Shown piece after piece: positions 8,115 through 19,361 of a DNA stretch of 47,227 bases. The DNA comes from Pseudomonadota bacterium. Its GTDB lineage: Bacteria > Pseudomonadota > Gammaproteobacteria > Steroidobacterales > Steroidobacteraceae. Numbering within the stretch: position 1 is the first letter of the stretch; every line of letters begins with the position of its first letter. The position numbers and the translations under genes are program-made. The notes under the pieces were generated by a model that was given only the letters and a program-made list of their open reading frames with translations, ran no database searches and was not told where the DNA came from. The stretch is taken from the NCBI GenBank assembly GCA_021779535.1, contig JAJYAM010000012.1:1-47227 (forward strand). The letters are read 5' to 3'.

Positions 8115-10117
8115 CCCGTCTTACCTCGATGGAACGGCTGGGGGCTCGCCGGGTGGTGCGCCGCGAACGACGGCGCGGGCTGCACTTCGCGCAGCAGGTG
8201 CGCGAGCCGGGGCGGGCGGGCGCCGCGCGTCCACGCGAACGCGACGATGTGCTCGACGATGTGCTGCACGTAGGCGCGCGTCTCCCGGTAGGGAATGTTC
8301 TCGATCCAGACGTCCGCGGCCATCGGGTGGTCGGGCAGCCAGCGCTCGACCGCGGCGGGACCGGCGTTGTAGGCGGCGAGACCGAGCGCGAGCTGTCCGT
8401 CGAACCGGTCGAGCAGATCGCGCAGGTACGCGGCGCCGAACTCGAGCGCGACCGGCGGGTCCATCAGCTGCCCCTGGGTCGGTCGGCGCAGGTGCCAGTG
8501 TCGGGCGATCGCCGCGGCGGTCCGCGGCTCCAGCTGCATCAGCCCGCGCGCATCCGCGGAGGAGAGCGCGTCGGACTGGTACAGGCTCTCCTGGCGCATC
8601 ACCGCGAACAGCCAGTCCGACGGAACCCGCGCCATCCGGCTCGCGGTCGCCACCGCACGCCGATAGGGCCGCGGGTAGCGCAAGCGCAGATCGTCCCAGT
8701 CGTCCGCCTGCTTCAGCGCGATGATCGAACGCGCGTACCAGCCCCAACCCGAGGCGAGACGCGCGGCCTGCACGAGCGTCGGCGGGTCGGCGTCGCGCAG
8801 CGCATACCGCCACTCGAGCGTCGCGCGCTCGACCATCCCGCAGAAGTAGAGCTCGCGCGCGCGAATCAACCCGGGATTCGCGGCGAGCCGACCGAGGATT
8901 TGGCGATCGACCGGCGTGAGGTGCGCGTGCAGCCGATACGGCCGCCGCAACCGGTCCGCCGCGAGATAACCGTAGAAGTCGCGGCGTTGCGCGATCTTCG
9001 CGTACAGCGGCCGCGCGGCCGCCGCGCCGGCGGTCACCGCCACCGCGCGCGCGCGCCAATACTGCCAGCGGGGTTCGGCGGCCACGGCCGGCGGCAGTGC
9101 GTCGATCCCGGCGAGCGCCTGCGCGAAGTCGCCGTTCCACAGCGCCGCCCGCACCCGCCACTCGGCGGCGACCGGGTCGATGTCGGCGGCCGGCACCCGC
9201 GCGAACGCGGCGAGCGCATCCGCGTCACGGTCGTAGGCGGCGCCGAGCGCCGCGCTGAGCCGCAGGCGCGGCCGCAGCGCCGCCGGCAGATCGGGCCGCT
9301 CGAGGAGTCGCGGCAGGAGCGACATCGCCGCGCGCCCGTCGCGTCGCGACAGCAAGTCGAAGCCGGCGGCGATCGCCGCCGCCGGCGCATCGCGCCGCGG
9401 ATCGCCGGCGATCGATTCGAGCGCCGATTGCGGTGTCTCGAGCAACCGTGCCCAGAGTCGCAGCGGTGCCGCACGCTCCGCCGGCAATTGCCGGGCGAAG
9501 CGCAATGCGAGGCGTGGATCGCCGGCGTCGAGCGTGCCGCGCACGCGCAGTTCGCGCAGGTCCTCGGTCAGGAAGCCGCGGCGCCGCAGCCACGCGAACA
9601 CCGGATCGCATTCCGAGGGCGGTGCGCGGGGCTCGAGCCAGCGCGCGATCGCCTGGGCCGGCAGGTCGACGGGATCGGTCCCGGTCGCGATGCGGCCGGC
9701 GAGCCGATCGCACACGAGGCGCGGATCCATCGCCGAGGCGGCGCGCGGCAGGAACGTCCGCCAGCGTCCGCGCGCCGCCAGGCTCAGCAGCCAGTCCCGC
9801 CGCAGCGCGACGGTCACGGGCTCGTGCGCATGCGCGTCGAGGAAACTCGCGACCCGCGCATCGTTCGCGGGTCCCGGCGCCGCGGCGACGTCGCGCTGCA
9901 GGCGCGCGGCGAGCAGGTAATCGTACAGCGGGTAGCGAACCAGCGCCGGCGGGTCCGGCGCGTCGGGGACGCCGGTTTCGACCCGATCCATCGCGGCGAG
10001 GAACTGCCGGCGGACCGCCGCATCGTGCCGCACGGCCGGCGTCGCACGGCTCACGGACGGATGCGCCGTCAGCGAAGCCGCGAGCAACGATATCGTCCAA
10101 AGAATGCGCCTGCTCAT
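8111..10117 (-). CDS. slt: Soluble lytic murein transglycosylase (Slt70-like)
   Basis: Periplasmic enzyme that cleaves the MurNAc-GlcNAc bond of peptidoglycan to form 1,6-anhydroMurNAc ends. It is 668 aa, close to Slt70. The signal peptide spans residues 1-26 (hydrophobic core ILWTISLLAASLTA, then SRA). A long Ala/Arg-rich helical superhelix (U and L domains) follows. The C-terminal lysozyme-like domain has MRQESLY with catalytic Glu at about 510, SSADARGLMQL, and LAAYNAGPAAVERWL. The start ATG 10117 follows GGGGGACG; the upstream open frame has no signal sequence and is rejected. The 3' end overlaps the dimethylargininase start by 4 bases. Confidence 0.9.
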   Translation of the reverse strand: MSRRILWTISLLAASLTAHPSVSRATPAVRHDAAVRRQFLAAMDRVETGVPDAPDPPALVRYPLYDYLLAARLQRDVAAAPGPANDARVASFLDAHAHEPVTVALRRDWLLSLAARGRWRTFLPRAASAMDPRLVCDRLAGRIATGTDPVDLPAQAIARWLEPRAPPSECDPVFAWLRRRGFLTEDLRELRVRGTLDAGDPRLALRFARQLPAERAAPLRLWARLLETPQSALESIAGDPRRDAPAAAIAAGFDLLSRRDGRAAMSLLPRLLERPDLPAALRPRLRLSAALGAAYDRDADALAAFARVPAADIDPVAAEWRVRAALWNGDFAQALAGIDALPPAVAAEPRWQYWRARAVAVTAGAAAARPLYAKIAQRRDFYGYLAADRLRRPYRLHAHLTPVDRQILGRLAANPGLIRARELYFCGMVERATLEWRYALRDADPPTLVQAARLASGWGWYARSIIALKQADDWDDLRLRYPRPYRRAVATASRMARVPSDWLFAVMRQESLYQSDALSSADARGLMQLEPRTAAAIARHWHLRRPTQGQLMDPPVALEFGAAYLRDLLDRFDGQLALGLAAYNAGPAAVERWLPDHPMAADVWIENIPYRETRAYVQHIVEHIVAFAWTRGARPPRLAHLLREVQPAPSFAAHHPASPQPFHRGKTG

Positions 10118-10293
10118 CACCGTCCCCCGCGAGCGGCGCGGTGCGCGCGCGTTCACGGCTGCTTGACAAAAATACACGAAGCGGCGCGCGACTGCGCGGG
10201 GATTTCGGGTAGAGTGTCGAATCGGTCGCGCCTGGACCGCGCGCGCCGCAAGCCCACACGAATGACCAAGCAGCGAACGCCCCGGAATTCGCG
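10118..10293. promoter_or_regulatory. Divergent slt / RND operon promoter region
   Basis: This 176-bp gap separates slt (-) from the efflux operon (+). On the + strand a perfect TTGACA lies at 10163-10168 within an AT-rich island, but no good -10 follows at 16-18 bp; a TAGAGT hexamer at 10210-10215 is too distant to pair with it. A regulator-dependent promoter is possible. No regulator gene is adjacent. Confidence 0.3.
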
Positions 10294-11493
10294 GTGACCG
10301 AACCGCAAACCCCCGCGCCGACTTCGGACCCGCCGCCATTGCGCCGCCGCCGGCGTTGGCTCTGGCCGCTCGTCGTGGTCGTGCTGCTCGCGGCGATCCT
10401 CGTCGCGGTGCACCGCTGGCGCGGCGGCGCCGCACGCTTCGGTCGCGGTGGCATGGGCCCGAAGGGACCGGTGCCGGTGGAAGTCGCGACCGCGCGGCGC
10501 GGCGACGTACCGATCTGGATCCCCGCACTCGGCACGGTCACCCCGTTCGCGACCGTGACCGTGCGCACCCAGGTCAGCGGCGAGATCCAGCGGATCGGGT
10601 TCGTCGAGGGGGAGACGGTTCACGCCGGCGCGTTCCTCGCGCAGATCGATCCGCGGCCGTACGAGGCGGCGCTCGCGCTCGCGCGGGCGGCGCTCGACCG
10701 GGATACCGCGCTGCTCGCGAACGCACGCCGCGACCTCGCGCGCTATCGCGCACTGGTCGTCCGCAACGCGGTGTCGCGACAGCAGCTCGACACCCAGAAG
10801 GCGCTCGTCGAGCAGACCGTGGGCACGGTCGCCGGCGATCGCGCGCAGGTGCGCTCCGCCGCGCTCAACGTGACCTACGCGCACATCGTCGCGCCGGTCA
10901 CCGGCCGGGTCGGGCTGCGGCAGGTCGACGCCGGCAACTACGTGACCCCGGGCGACGCGAACGGCATCGTGGTGATCACGCAGATGCGCCCGATCTCGGT
11001 GATCTTCTCGATCCCCGAGGACGACATCGACGGCGTCCTCGCGGCGATGCGCGGCGGGCACCCGCTCGAGGTCGACGTGTACGACCGCAGCGGCAGCACC
11101 CGTCTCGCGACCGGCCGGCTGCTCACGGTCGACAACCAGATCGACCCGGCGACCGGGACCGTGAAACTGCGGGCATCGTTCGCCAATCAGGACGAGCGTC
11201 TGTTCCCGAACCAGTTCGTGAACGTGCGCCTGCTCGAGAAGGTGCTGCGCGGGCGGGTGTTGATCGCCGATACGGCCGTGCAACGCGGGGCGCCAAAGGG
11301 GGTGCCGGGGACCTTCGTCTACCTCGTCGGCGAGCACCACCGGGTGACGGTGCGCCCGGTCGTGCTCGGGCCGACGTCGGATCACGAGGTCGTCGTGACC
11401 CAGGGCCTCGCGCCCGGGCAGCGCGTCGTGACCGAGGGTGGAGACCGTCTGCGCGACGGCGCGACCGTGCAATGGCCTGGCGCCACCCCCTGA
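10294..11493 (+). CDS. mdtA: RND efflux periplasmic adaptor (MdtA-like)
   Basis: Membrane-fusion protein, 399 aa, linking an RND pump to the outer-membrane channel. It has an N-terminal cytoplasmic Arg-rich stretch, a membrane anchor at about residues 22-40 ([17 protein letters not shown]), a lipoyl half-motif ([22 protein letters not shown]), an alpha-hairpin (about 120-180), the second lipoyl half ([23 protein letters not shown]), and a beta-barrel with [32 protein letters not shown] and the membrane-proximal domain. These match MdtA rather than AcrA, which is a lipoprotein. The start is GTG 10294; there is no strong ribosome-binding site. It is the first gene of a four-gene operon. Confidence 0.92.
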   Translation: MTEPQTPAPTSDPPPLRRRRRWLWPLVVVVLLAAILVAVHRWRGGAARFGRGGMGPKGPVPVEVATARRGDVPIWIPALGTVTPFATVTVRTQVSGEIQRIGFVEGETVHAGAFLAQIDPRPYEAALALARAALDRDTALLANARRDLARYRALVVRNAVSRQQLDTQKALVEQTVGTVAGDRAQVRSAALNVTYAHIVAPVTGRVGLRQVDAGNYVTPGDANGIVVITQMRPISVIFSIPEDDIDGVLAAMRGGHPLEVDVYDRSGSTRLATGRLLTVDNQIDPATGTVKLRASFANQDERLFPNQFVNVRLLEKVLRGRVLIADTAVQRGAPKGVPGTFVYLVGEHHRVTVRPVVLGPTSDHEVVVTQGLAPGQRVVTEGGDRLRDGATVQWPGATP

Positions 11494-11518
11494 GCGGGGG
11501 GACCGGATCGCATTGCCG

Positions 11519-14500
11519 ATGAATCCGTCGCGTCCGTTCATCGAGCGCCCCGTCGCGACGACGCTGCTGATGGCGGCGATCCTCGCACTCGGCTTGCTCG
11601 CCTACCGGGTGCTGCCGCTGTCGGCGCTGCCGGACGTCGCGTACCCGACGATCCAGGTCGAGACCTTCGATCCCGGCGCGAGTCCGGACGTCGTCACCTC
11701 GGCGATCACCTCGCCGCTCGAAAAGCAGCTCGGCCAGATGGCCGGCCTCACCGAGATGTCCTCGACGAGCTCGGCCGGTGCGTCGGTGATCACGCTGAAA
11801 TTCGACCTGGCGCTGTCGATCGACGTCGCCGAGCAGGAGGTCCAGGCGGCGCTCGCGGCCGCCCAGGCGTTGCTGCCCCAGGATCTGCCGGCGCCGCCGA
11901 TCTACGTGAAGGTCAATCCGGCGGACGCACCGATCCTGACGCTCGGGATCACCTCCAAGGTGCTGCCGCTGACCGAAGTCGAGGACCTCGCCGACACGCG
12001 GATCGCGCAGAAGATCTCGCAGCTTCGCGGCGTCGGCGTCGTCAGCATCGCGGGCGGCGAGCGGCCGGCCGTGCGGGTGATCGTGAATCCACGCGCGCTC
12101 GCCGCGCGCGGGCTGAATCTCGACGATCTGCGCACGACGATCGCCGTCGCGAACCAGAACGGCCCGAAGGGAACGATCGACGGCCGCTCGCGGGCGTACA
12201 CGATCGACACGAACGATCAGCTGCAGAACGCGGCCGAGTACGGCCGGATCATCATCGCCTACCGCAACGGCGCCGCGGTGCGCTTGCGCGACGTCGCCAC
12301 GCTGGTCGACAGCGCCGAGAACACCCAGCTCGGCGGCTGGATGAACACGGAGCCCGCGCTGATCCTGAACGTGCGGCGCCAGCCCGCGGCGAACGTCGTC
12401 GACGTCGTGCGCCGCATCGACGCGATCCTCCCGTCGTTGCGCGCCTCGATGCCCGCGGGCGTCGAGGTCGCGGTGCTCACCGACCGGACCAAGACGATCA
12501 AGGCCTCGGTGCACGACGTGCAGTTCGAGATGATCCTCGCGGTCGTGCTCGTCGTGCTGGTGATCTACGCGTTCCTGGGGAATCTGCCGGCGACGCTGAT
12601 TCCGAGCCTGTCGGTGCCGCTGTCGCTGGTCGGCACGTTCGCGGTGATGGAGCTCGCCGGGTTCAGCCTGAACAACCTGTCCTTGATGGCCCTGACCGTC
12701 GCGACCGGCTTCGTCGTCGACGACGCGATCGTGATGATCGAGAACATCTCGCGATATCTCGAGGCCGGCGCGAGCGCCCGCGAGGCGGCCTTGCGCGGTT
12801 CGGGTCAGATCGGCTTCACGATCATCTCGCTGACGATCTCGCTGATCGCGGTGCTGATCCCGTTGCTGTTCATGCAGGACGTCGTCGGGCGCCTGTTCCG
12901 CGAGTTCGCGGTCACGCTCGCGGTCACGATCCTGCTGTCGGCGGTCGTGTCGTTGACGCTCGTGCCGATGCTGTGCGCGCGGATGCTGCGGCCGCGCCGC
13001 CTCGACGCCGCTTCCGGCGGCGCCGAACCGGCCGCGCCGGGGTGGTACGGGCGATTGCTCGGCGCGTACGGCCGGGCGCTCGACTGGGTGCTCGCGCGGC
13101 AGCGCGCGACCCTGATCGTCGCCCTCGCGACGCTCGCGCTGACCGTCCTGCTCTACGTCCTCGTGCCGAAGGGCTTCTTCCCCGAACAGGACATCGGCTT
13201 GATCGAAGGGGTGTCGAAGGCCGGCGACAACGTTTCCTACGCCGTGATGGCGCGCCGGCAACGCGCGCTCGCGCAGGCGATCCTGAAGGACCGCGACGTC
13301 GCGAGCCTGTCGTCCTCCATCGGGGTCGACGGGACCAACGCGACGCTCGACAGCGGCCGGCTGCTGATCAACCTCAAGCCGCTCGGCGTCCGCCACGCGA
13401 GCGCGGCCGCGATCGCGCGGCGCCTGCCCGCCGAGACCGCCGGCGTCACCGGGATCGAGCTGTACGCCCGGCCGGCCCAGGATCTCACGCTCGACTCGAC
13501 GCCGAGCCCCGCGGACTATCACTTCGCGCTCGGCAGCGCCGACGCGGCCACGCTCGCGCAGTGGACGCCGCGATTGGTCGCCGCGCTGCGCGGGCGCCCG
13601 GCGCTCCGCGACGTCTCGAGCGACCAGCAGAACGACGGCCTGGCCGCACGGATCACGATCGACCGCGATACCGCCGCGCGGCTCGGGATCAGCGTCGGCA
13701 CCGTCGACAATGCGCTCTACGACGCGTTCGGCCAGCGCATCGTGTCGACGATCTTCACGCAGTCGAACCAGTATCGCGTGATCCTGCAGGCCGCTCCGGC
13801 GGCGTTCCGGTCGATCGACTCGCTCGGCACGCTGTACCTGCCGTCGGCGGGCGGCGGGCAGGTGCCGTTGTCGGCGATCGCGGCGGTGTCGGTCGGCACC
13901 GAGCCGCTGCGCATCGATCACCTCGGCCAGTTCCCGGCGGCGACCGTCTCGTTCAACCTCGCGCCCGGTGCGTCGCTCGGCACCGCGGTCGATGCGATCA
14001 CGCGCACCGAGCGCGCGATCGGCCTGCCGGCGAGCGTGCACACGACCTTTCAAGGCGCCGCGCTCGCGTTCCGCAACAACCTGAGCAACGAGCTGCTGCT
14101 GCTGCTCGCGGCGGTTCTCGTGATGTACATCGTGCTCGGGGTGCTGTACGAGAGCTTCGTGCACCCGGTCACGATCCTCTCGACACTGCCGTCGGCGGGC
14201 GTCGGCGCGCTGCTCGCGTTGATCCTGACCGGGCACGACCTGACCATCATCGCGCTGATCGGGATCGTGCTGCTGATCGGGATCGTGAAGAAGAACGCGA
14301 TCCTGATGATCGATTTCGCGATCGACGCCGAGCGGAACCAGGGCGCGAGCGCGCACGACGCGATCCGCCAGGCGTGCATGCTGCGATTCCGGCCGATCAT
14401 GATGACGACCATCGCGGCGATGTTCGGCGCGCTGCCGCTGATCCTCGGCGGCGGCTACGGCGCGGAGCTGCGGCGGCCGCTCGGGATCTCGATCGTCGGC

Positions 14501-14632
14501 GGCCTGCTGGTCAGCCAGGCGCTGACGCTGTTCACGACGCCGGTGATCTACCTGTCGTTCGAGCGGCTCGCGCGCCGGTGGCGCGCGGCCTGGAACCCGG
14601 ACGCCGGGGCGCCGTCGCGGGAGGCGCGGTGA
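11519..14632 (+). CDS. mdtB: RND efflux permease subunit 1 (MdtB-like)
   Basis: Inner-membrane proton-driven drug exporter of the hydrophobe/amphiphile efflux family, 1037 aa. It starts [17 protein letters not shown], with 12 predicted membrane segments and two large periplasmic loops. The proton-relay aspartates are D401/D402 in TM4 ([18 protein letters not shown]); the TM10 lysine lies in [14 protein letters not shown]. The RND repeat motif [15 protein letters not shown] is present. ATG 11519 is chosen by alignment; the GGGGGGACC box is rather far upstream. It ends by overlapping the next permease (GTGA, 14629-14632). In MdtABC two different permeases form the pump, so this and the next gene probably act together. 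Confidence 0.93.
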   Translation: MNPSRPFIERPVATTLLMAAILALGLLAYRVLPLSALPDVAYPTIQVETFDPGASPDVVTSAITSPLEKQLGQMAGLTEMSSTSSAGASVITLKFDLALSIDVAEQEVQAALAAAQALLPQDLPAPPIYVKVNPADAPILTLGITSKVLPLTEVEDLADTRIAQKISQLRGVGVVSIAGGERPAVRVIVNPRALAARGLNLDDLRTTIAVANQNGPKGTIDGRSRAYTIDTNDQLQNAAEYGRIIIAYRNGAAVRLRDVATLVDSAENTQLGGWMNTEPALILNVRRQPAANVVDVVRRIDAILPSLRASMPAGVEVAVLTDRTKTIKASVHDVQFEMILAVVLVVLVIYAFLGNLPATLIPSLSVPLSLVGTFAVMELAGFSLNNLSLMALTVATGFVVDDAIVMIENISRYLEAGASAREAALRGSGQIGFTIISLTISLIAVLIPLLFMQDVVGRLFREFAVTLAVTILLSAVVSLTLVPMLCARMLRPRRLDAASGGAEPAAPGWYGRLLGAYGRALDWVLARQRATLIVALATLALTVLLYVLVPKGFFPEQDIGLIEGVSKAGDNVSYAVMARRQRALAQAILKDRDVASLSSSIGVDGTNATLDSGRLLINLKPLGVRHASAAAIARRLPAETAGVTGIELYARPAQDLTLDSTPSPADYHFALGSADAATLAQWTPRLVAALRGRPALRDVSSDQQNDGLAARITIDRDTAARLGISVGTVDNALYDAFGQRIVSTIFTQSNQYRVILQAAPAAFRSIDSLGTLYLPSAGGGQVPLSAIAAVSVGTEPLRIDHLGQFPAATVSFNLAPGASLGTAVDAITRTERAIGLPASVHTTFQGAALAFRNNLSNELLLLLAAVLVMYIVLGVLYESFVHPVTILSTLPSAGVGALLALILTGHDLTIIALIGIVLLIGIVKKNAILMIDFAIDAERNQGASAHDAIRQACMLRFRPIMMTTIAAMFGALPLILGGGYGAELRRPLGISIVGGLLVSQALTLFTTPVIYLSFERLARRWRAAWNPDAGAPSREAR

Positions 14633-17600
14633 ATTTCTCGGCGCCGTTCATCGAGCGGCCGGTCGCGACGGCCTTGTTGACCGTCGCGATCGCGATCGCC
14701 GGCATCGCCGCGTTCGTGCTGCTGCCGGTCGCGCCGCTGCCGAACATCGACGTCCCGGCGGTGTTCGTGTCGGCATCGCTCCCCGGCGCGAGCCCGCAGG
14801 TGATGGCGCGCACCGTCGCGACGCCGCTCGAGCGGCGGCTCGGGGCGATCGCCGACGTCGACGACATGACCTCGACGAGCAGCATCGGCCAGACGAACAT
14901 CCAGCTCACCTTCGGACTCGACCGCAACCTGAACGCGGCCGCGCGCGACGTCGAGGCGGCGATCGAGGCGGCGCGACCGGACCTGCCGGCCGCGATGCCC
15001 CACAATCCGAGCTACTTCAAGCTCAACAGCTCGTTGTTCCCGGTGCTCGCGCTCACGATGACCTCGAAGGTGCTCACCCAGGGCCAGATCTACGATGCCG
15101 CGGATGCGGTGGTCTCGCAGCAGCTCGCGCAGATCGACGGCGTCGGCGGCGTGAACGTGAGCGGCAGCGCGCTGCCGGCGATACGGGTCGAGGTGAATCC
15201 GTTCGCGCTCGCCAAGTACGGAATCGGATTGCAGGACGTCCGCGCGGCGATCTCGAATGCGAACGCGAACTCGCCGAAGGGGTTCGTCGACGCCGGGGGG
15301 CGGCGTTACACGATCACCACGAACGACAACGCCCGCGCCGCCCGCGACTACCGCAACCTGATCATCGCGGTGCGCAACGGGTCGGTCGTGCGCCTCTCGG
15401 ACGTCGCGACGGTCGTCGGGATGAACGAGGGCGCGACCGAGAACAGCCGCACCTACGGGATCTACGACGGCAAGCCGGCGGTGTCGGTGCTGGTGTTCCA
15501 GCAACCGGGCGCGAACGTGATCAAGCTGGTCGACGCGATCAAGCGGGCGTTGCCGCGGATCCGCGCCGAGATCGACCCGAAGATCGATCTCGCGGTGATC
15601 TTCGACCGGTCGGTGACGATCCGCGGCTCCCTGCGGCAGATCGAGCAGACCCTGGTGATCGCGATCGTGATGGTGATCCTGGTCGTCTACGCGTTCATCG
15701 GCAGCTACCGCGCCGCGCTCATCCCCGCGGTCGCGGTGCCGGTGTCGCTCGTCGGCACGTTCGCGGCGATGTACCTGCTCGGCTACTCGCTCGACAATTT
15801 CTCGCTGATGGCGCTGACGATCGCGACGGGGTTCGTCGTCGACGACGCGATCGTGGTGATGGAGAACATCTCACGGCACATCGCCGCCGGCGTCGCGCCG
15901 CGTCAGGCGGCGCTGCTCGGCGCGCAGGAGGTCGGCTTCACGGTGCTCGCGATGAGCCTGTCGTTGATCGCGGTGTTCCTCCCGTTCGAGTTCGCCGGCG
16001 GCATCGTCGGGCGCTTGTTCAGCGAATTCACCAACACGCTCGCGATCGCGATCCTGATTTCGCTGGTGGTCTCACTGACGACGACGCCGGTGATGTGCGC
16101 GCGGCTCCTCGGCGGCGTGCACGAGCGCCCGCCGTCCCGGCTCGCGCGCGGGTTCGCGCGCGGGTTCGACGCGGTGGGCGAACGGTACCGGCGCTCGCTC
16201 ACGGTCGCGCTCGACCATCCGCGCGTGACGATCCTGCTGCTGCTCGCGACCATCGGCCTCAATGTCTACCTGTACGTCGCGATCCCGAAGGGGTTCTTCC
16301 CGCAAGAGGACACCGGGCAGCTGCGCGGGGCGATCCGCGGCGACGCGACCGCGTCGTTCCACTTCATGAAGGCGAGGCTCGAGCAGGTGACCCGGGTCAT
16401 CCAGCACGATCCGGCGGTCGCGGGCGTCGCCGGCGCGGTCGGCGGCTTCGGATTCGGTCCGTCCGGAGGGCCGCTCGCGACGATGAGCATCACGTTGAAG
16501 CCGCTCGCCGAGCGGCGGGCCTCGGCCGAGCAGGTGCTCGACCGGCTGCGCCCGAAGTTCGCCCACATCCCCGGCATCCACGTGTACCTGCAATCCGCGC
16601 AGGACATCGGCGCCGGCGGCCGGTCCGCGAACGCGGAGTACCAGTACACGCTGCTGGGCGACAACCTCCAGCAACTGTGGTTCTGGTCGCGCAAACTGCG
16701 CCTCGCCTTGCAGCACGTGCCCGAGGTCACCGACGTCGACAGCGACTTGCAGCCCGGCGGGCTGCAGTCCGACGTGATCGTCGACCGCGACACCGCGTCG
16801 CGGCTCGGCTTGACGGAGAGCCAGATCGACGAGACCTTAGGGGATGCGTTCGCCCAATCCCCGGTGTCCACGATCTACGATCCGATGAACCCGCAGCAGT
16901 ATCACGTCGTGATGGAGATCGCGCCCCGCTACCAGCGCAGCCCCGGCGTGCTGCGGCAGCTGTACGTGAGCACGGCCGGGAGCCCGGTCAGCGGGACGCA
17001 GGCGACGCAGGCGGTCGCGGGCACGACGACGATCGCGGGCCTCGGGCGCAGCCCGACCGCGACGACCGCGGCCGCGGTCGCCGCCGATGCCGCGCGCAAC
17101 CTCGCGACGAATGCGCTCGCGAACGCGGGGCGCGGCAATACCTCGACCGCACCCGCGGTGAGCACGCACCAGGAGACGGTCGTTCCGCTCGCGGCATTCG
17201 CCCGTTTCGCGACCTCGACCGCGCCGGTCAGCGTCGAGCACACCGGAACCTCCGCGTCGACCACGATCGCGTTCAACCTCGCGCACGGCGCCTCGCTCGG
17301 TCAGGCGCTCGCGGCGATCCAGCGGACGATGGCGCGGATACACGTCCCCGTCACGATCCGCGGGACCGGATACGGCACCGCGCGGCTGTTCCGGCAGAGC
17401 GAGAGCAGCCAGCCGCTGATGCTCCTGGCGGCGCTGCTCGCGATCTACGTGGTCCTCGGGGTCCTGTACGAGAGTTACGGACAGCCGCTGACGATCCTCT
17501 CGACGCTGCCGTCGGCCGGGCTCGGCGCGCTGCTCGCGCTGATCGTCACGCGCACCGATTTCAGCCTGATCGCGTTCCTCGGAATCCTGCTGCTGATCGG

Positions 17601-17949
17601 GATCGTGAAGAAGAACGCGATCATGATGGTGGACGTCGCGCTCGATTCGGAGCGCCGGCTCGGGATGAACGCGCGCGACGCGATCGCGCACGCCTGCGCG
17701 CTGCGCTTTCGGCCGATCATGATGACCACGTGCGCGGCGCTCGCCGGCGCGCTGCCGCTCGCGGTCGCCGCGGGCGAGGGGACCGAGCTGCACCGGCCGC
17801 TCGGCATCTCGATCGTCGGCGGACTCGTCGTCAGCCAGCTGCTGACGCTGTACACGACCCCGGTCGTCTATTGGTACGTACGGCGGATCGGCCGGCGTCG
17901 CCGGGGCGGGTCCCTCGCGGCCGGCCGGCCGGCGGAGGCGGGGGCATGA
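14629..17949 (+). CDS. mdtC: RND efflux permease subunit 2 (MdtC-like) with Ala/Thr-rich insert
   Basis: Second RND permease, 1106 aa. It begins [17 protein letters not shown], with D405/D406 in TM4 ([18 protein letters not shown]) and [16 protein letters not shown] in TM10. It is longer than typical MdtC because residues about 783-849, between LYVSTAG and VVPLAAF in the second periplasmic loop, are a low-complexity Ala/Thr/Gly-rich segment ([20 protein letters not shown] and following). The flanking sequence resumes as a normal RND protein, so this is an insertion and not a frameshift. GTG 14629 with GGGAGG upstream overlaps the stop of the first permease. Confidence 0.92.
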   Translation: MNFSAPFIERPVATALLTVAIAIAGIAAFVLLPVAPLPNIDVPAVFVSASLPGASPQVMARTVATPLERRLGAIADVDDMTSTSSIGQTNIQLTFGLDRNLNAAARDVEAAIEAARPDLPAAMPHNPSYFKLNSSLFPVLALTMTSKVLTQGQIYDAADAVVSQQLAQIDGVGGVNVSGSALPAIRVEVNPFALAKYGIGLQDVRAAISNANANSPKGFVDAGGRRYTITTNDNARAARDYRNLIIAVRNGSVVRLSDVATVVGMNEGATENSRTYGIYDGKPAVSVLVFQQPGANVIKLVDAIKRALPRIRAEIDPKIDLAVIFDRSVTIRGSLRQIEQTLVIAIVMVILVVYAFIGSYRAALIPAVAVPVSLVGTFAAMYLLGYSLDNFSLMALTIATGFVVDDAIVVMENISRHIAAGVAPRQAALLGAQEVGFTVLAMSLSLIAVFLPFEFAGGIVGRLFSEFTNTLAIAILISLVVSLTTTPVMCARLLGGVHERPPSRLARGFARGFDAVGERYRRSLTVALDHPRVTILLLLATIGLNVYLYVAIPKGFFPQEDTGQLRGAIRGDATASFHFMKARLEQVTRVIQHDPAVAGVAGAVGGFGFGPSGGPLATMSITLKPLAERRASAEQVLDRLRPKFAHIPGIHVYLQSAQDIGAGGRSANAEYQYTLLGDNLQQLWFWSRKLRLALQHVPEVTDVDSDLQPGGLQSDVIVDRDTASRLGLTESQIDETLGDAFAQSPVSTIYDPMNPQQYHVVMEIAPRYQRSPGVLRQLYVSTAGSPVSGTQATQAVAGTTTIAGLGRSPTATTAAAVAADAARNLATNALANAGRGNTSTAPAVSTHQETVVPLAAFARFATSTAPVSVEHTGTSASTTIAFNLAHGASLGQALAAIQRTMARIHVPVTIRGTGYGTARLFRQSESSQPLMLLAALLAIYVVLGVLYESYGQPLTILSTLPSAGLGALLALIVTRTDFSLIAFLGILLLIGIVKKNAIMMVDVALDSERRLGMNARDAIAHACALRFRPIMMTTCAALAGALPLAVAAGEGTELHRPLGISIVGGLVVSQLLTLYTTPVVYWYVRRIGRRRRGGSLAAGRPAEAGA
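16977..17175 (+). other. Low-complexity insert encoded in the second RND permease
   Basis: About 66 codons dominated by Ala, Thr, Gly and Ser interrupt the second periplasmic loop, a region that in related permeases runs directly from the strand LYV to the VPLA strand. No stop or frame change occurs. It probably forms a flexible loop at the periplasmic face that docks with the adaptor or outer-membrane channel; this location is inferred from the RND family layout. Confidence 0.6.
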
Positions 17950-19331
17950 GCGGCCGCTGGATCGTGCTCGCGGCCTGCGCGGCGGCGACGGTCGCGTGCT
18001 CGGTAGGGCCGGCTTACCGCCGGCCGGCCGTCGACGTCGGGCGGCGTTACGAAGAATCGCGGGGCTGGAAGCCGAGCACGCCCGGCCGCATCGAGCGCGC
18101 GGCTTGGTGGCGGATCTACCGCGATCCCGTGCTCGACGGCCTCGAGCAGCGGGTCGGCGCGTCGAATCCGACGGTCGCGTCCGCCCGCGCGGCCGTTGCG
18201 CAAGCGCAAGCGCTCGTCCGCGAGGCACGCGCCGGATTCTGGCCGACCCTGACCGCGAGCTTCGGGCGCGATCGCACGACGACGATCGCCGGGTCGAGCA
18301 CGCTGAACTCCGCCGGCCTCGCGGGCACCTGGAACCTCGACGTCTGGGGGCGCACGCGTCGCGAGGTCGAGGGCAGCGCGGCATCGGCCGAGGCGGCGGC
18401 GGCCGCGCTCGCGGCGACCCGGTTGTCGGTCCGGGCGGAACTTGCGACCGACTACTTCGCGCTGCGGGCCCAGGATCGACTGGTGGCGCTGCTCGCCGAC
18501 ACCGTCGCGGCGGACCGGCAGGCGCTCTCGATCACCGAGAGCCGCTATCGATACGGCGTCGCCGCCGAAGCGGACGTCGTCAGCGCGCGTACCCAGGTGC
18601 TCGCGAGCGAGTCGCAGCAGGTCAACGCGGGCGTGCAGCGCGCGCTGCTGGTGCATGCGATCGCCGTGCTGCTTGGCGTGCCGCCATCGCGATTCTCGGT
18701 TGCGCCGGCGCCGCTGACCGCGGTGGTTCCGGTCGTCCCGGCCGGCGTGCCGTCGGCGCTGCTCGAGCGGCGGCCGGACGTCGCCGAGGCGGAACGGCGG
18801 GTCGCGGCCGCGAACGCGCAGATCGGCGTCGCCCGCGCGGCGTTCTTCCCGGCGCTGCAGCTCACCGGCTCCGGCGATTATGCGAGCGGCGTGCTCGCGA
18901 CGCTGATCCGCACGTCCAACCTGGTCTGGGCCTTCGGCCCGCAGGTTGCGCAGACCGTGTTCGCCGGCGGCTTGCGGCGCGCCCAGGCCGCGGCCGCCCG
19001 CGCCGCCTACGACGCGAGCGTCGCCGATTACCGGCAGACGGTGCTGTCCGCCGTGCAACAGGTCGAGGATGATCTGGCGACGCTGCGGATCCTGCAGCGC
19101 CAGGCCGCGATCGCGCGGAACACGGTCGAACAGGCCCGGGAGGCGCAGGCGTTGACCCTCGACCAGTACAAGGCCGGGGTCGTCCCGTACAGCAGCGTGA
19201 TCACCGCGCAAACGACCACGCTCGCGAGTCGCGAGACCGCCCTCAACGTCCGCTTGAACCGACTGACGGCGAGCGTCTCGCTGATCGCCGCGCTCGGCGG
19301 CAGCTGGCACGCGCGCGCGATCGCCCGTTAG
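17946..19331 (+). CDS. RND efflux outer-membrane lipoprotein (NodT/OprM family)
   Basis: TolC-like outer-membrane factor, 461 aa. The lipoprotein signal peptide ends in the lipobox TVAC with Cys18 as the lipidated residue, followed by SVGPAYRRPAV, typical of the NodT/OprM group. Two repeated helical hairpin regions (for example NPTVASARAAVAQAQALVREA and VADYRQTVLSAVQQVEDDLA) and strands GLAGTWNLDVWGR and VWAFGPQVAQTVFAGG are recognisable. It completes the tripartite pump of this operon. ATG 17946 overlaps the permease stop (ATGA), after GGAGGCGGGGGC. Confidence 0.92.
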   Translation: MSGRWIVLAACAAATVACSVGPAYRRPAVDVGRRYEESRGWKPSTPGRIERAAWWRIYRDPVLDGLEQRVGASNPTVASARAAVAQAQALVREARAGFWPTLTASFGRDRTTTIAGSSTLNSAGLAGTWNLDVWGRTRREVEGSAASAEAAAAALAATRLSVRAELATDYFALRAQDRLVALLADTVAADRQALSITESRYRYGVAAEADVVSARTQVLASESQQVNAGVQRALLVHAIAVLLGVPPSRFSVAPAPLTAVVPVVPAGVPSALLERRPDVAEAERRVAAANAQIGVARAAFFPALQLTGSGDYASGVLATLIRTSNLVWAFGPQVAQTVFAGGLRRAQAAAARAAYDASVADYRQTVLSAVQQVEDDLATLRILQRQAAIARNTVEQAREAQALTLDQYKAGVVPYSSVITAQTTTLASRETALNVRLNRLTASVSLIAALGGSWHARAIAR

Positions 19332-19340
19332 CGCGACCCG

Positions 19341-19359
19341 CGGCGGCGCCGCGCCGCCG
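19341..19359. terminator. GC-rich hairpin between convergent genes
   Basis: CGGCGGCG (19341-19348) pairs perfectly with CGCCGCCG (19352-19359) over a 3-base loop, in the 30-bp gap between the outer-membrane-factor gene and the PEBP gene. It has no T-run on either strand. It may serve as a bidirectional terminator. Confidence 0.4.
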
Positions 19360-19361
19360 AG

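Noticed and set aside
11123..14356. 1077-codon antisense frame opposite the RND adaptor/permease
   Set aside because: Extremely rich in Arg, Asp and His, with no domain. It exists only because GC-rich codons give few stops on the other strand; the sense strand encodes complete RND proteins.
12973..14628. In-frame upstream extension of the second RND permease by 552 codons
   Set aside because: The extra part reads through the first permease in another frame and is Arg-rich nonsense; the GTG at 14629 with a ribosome-binding site and family alignment fixes the start.
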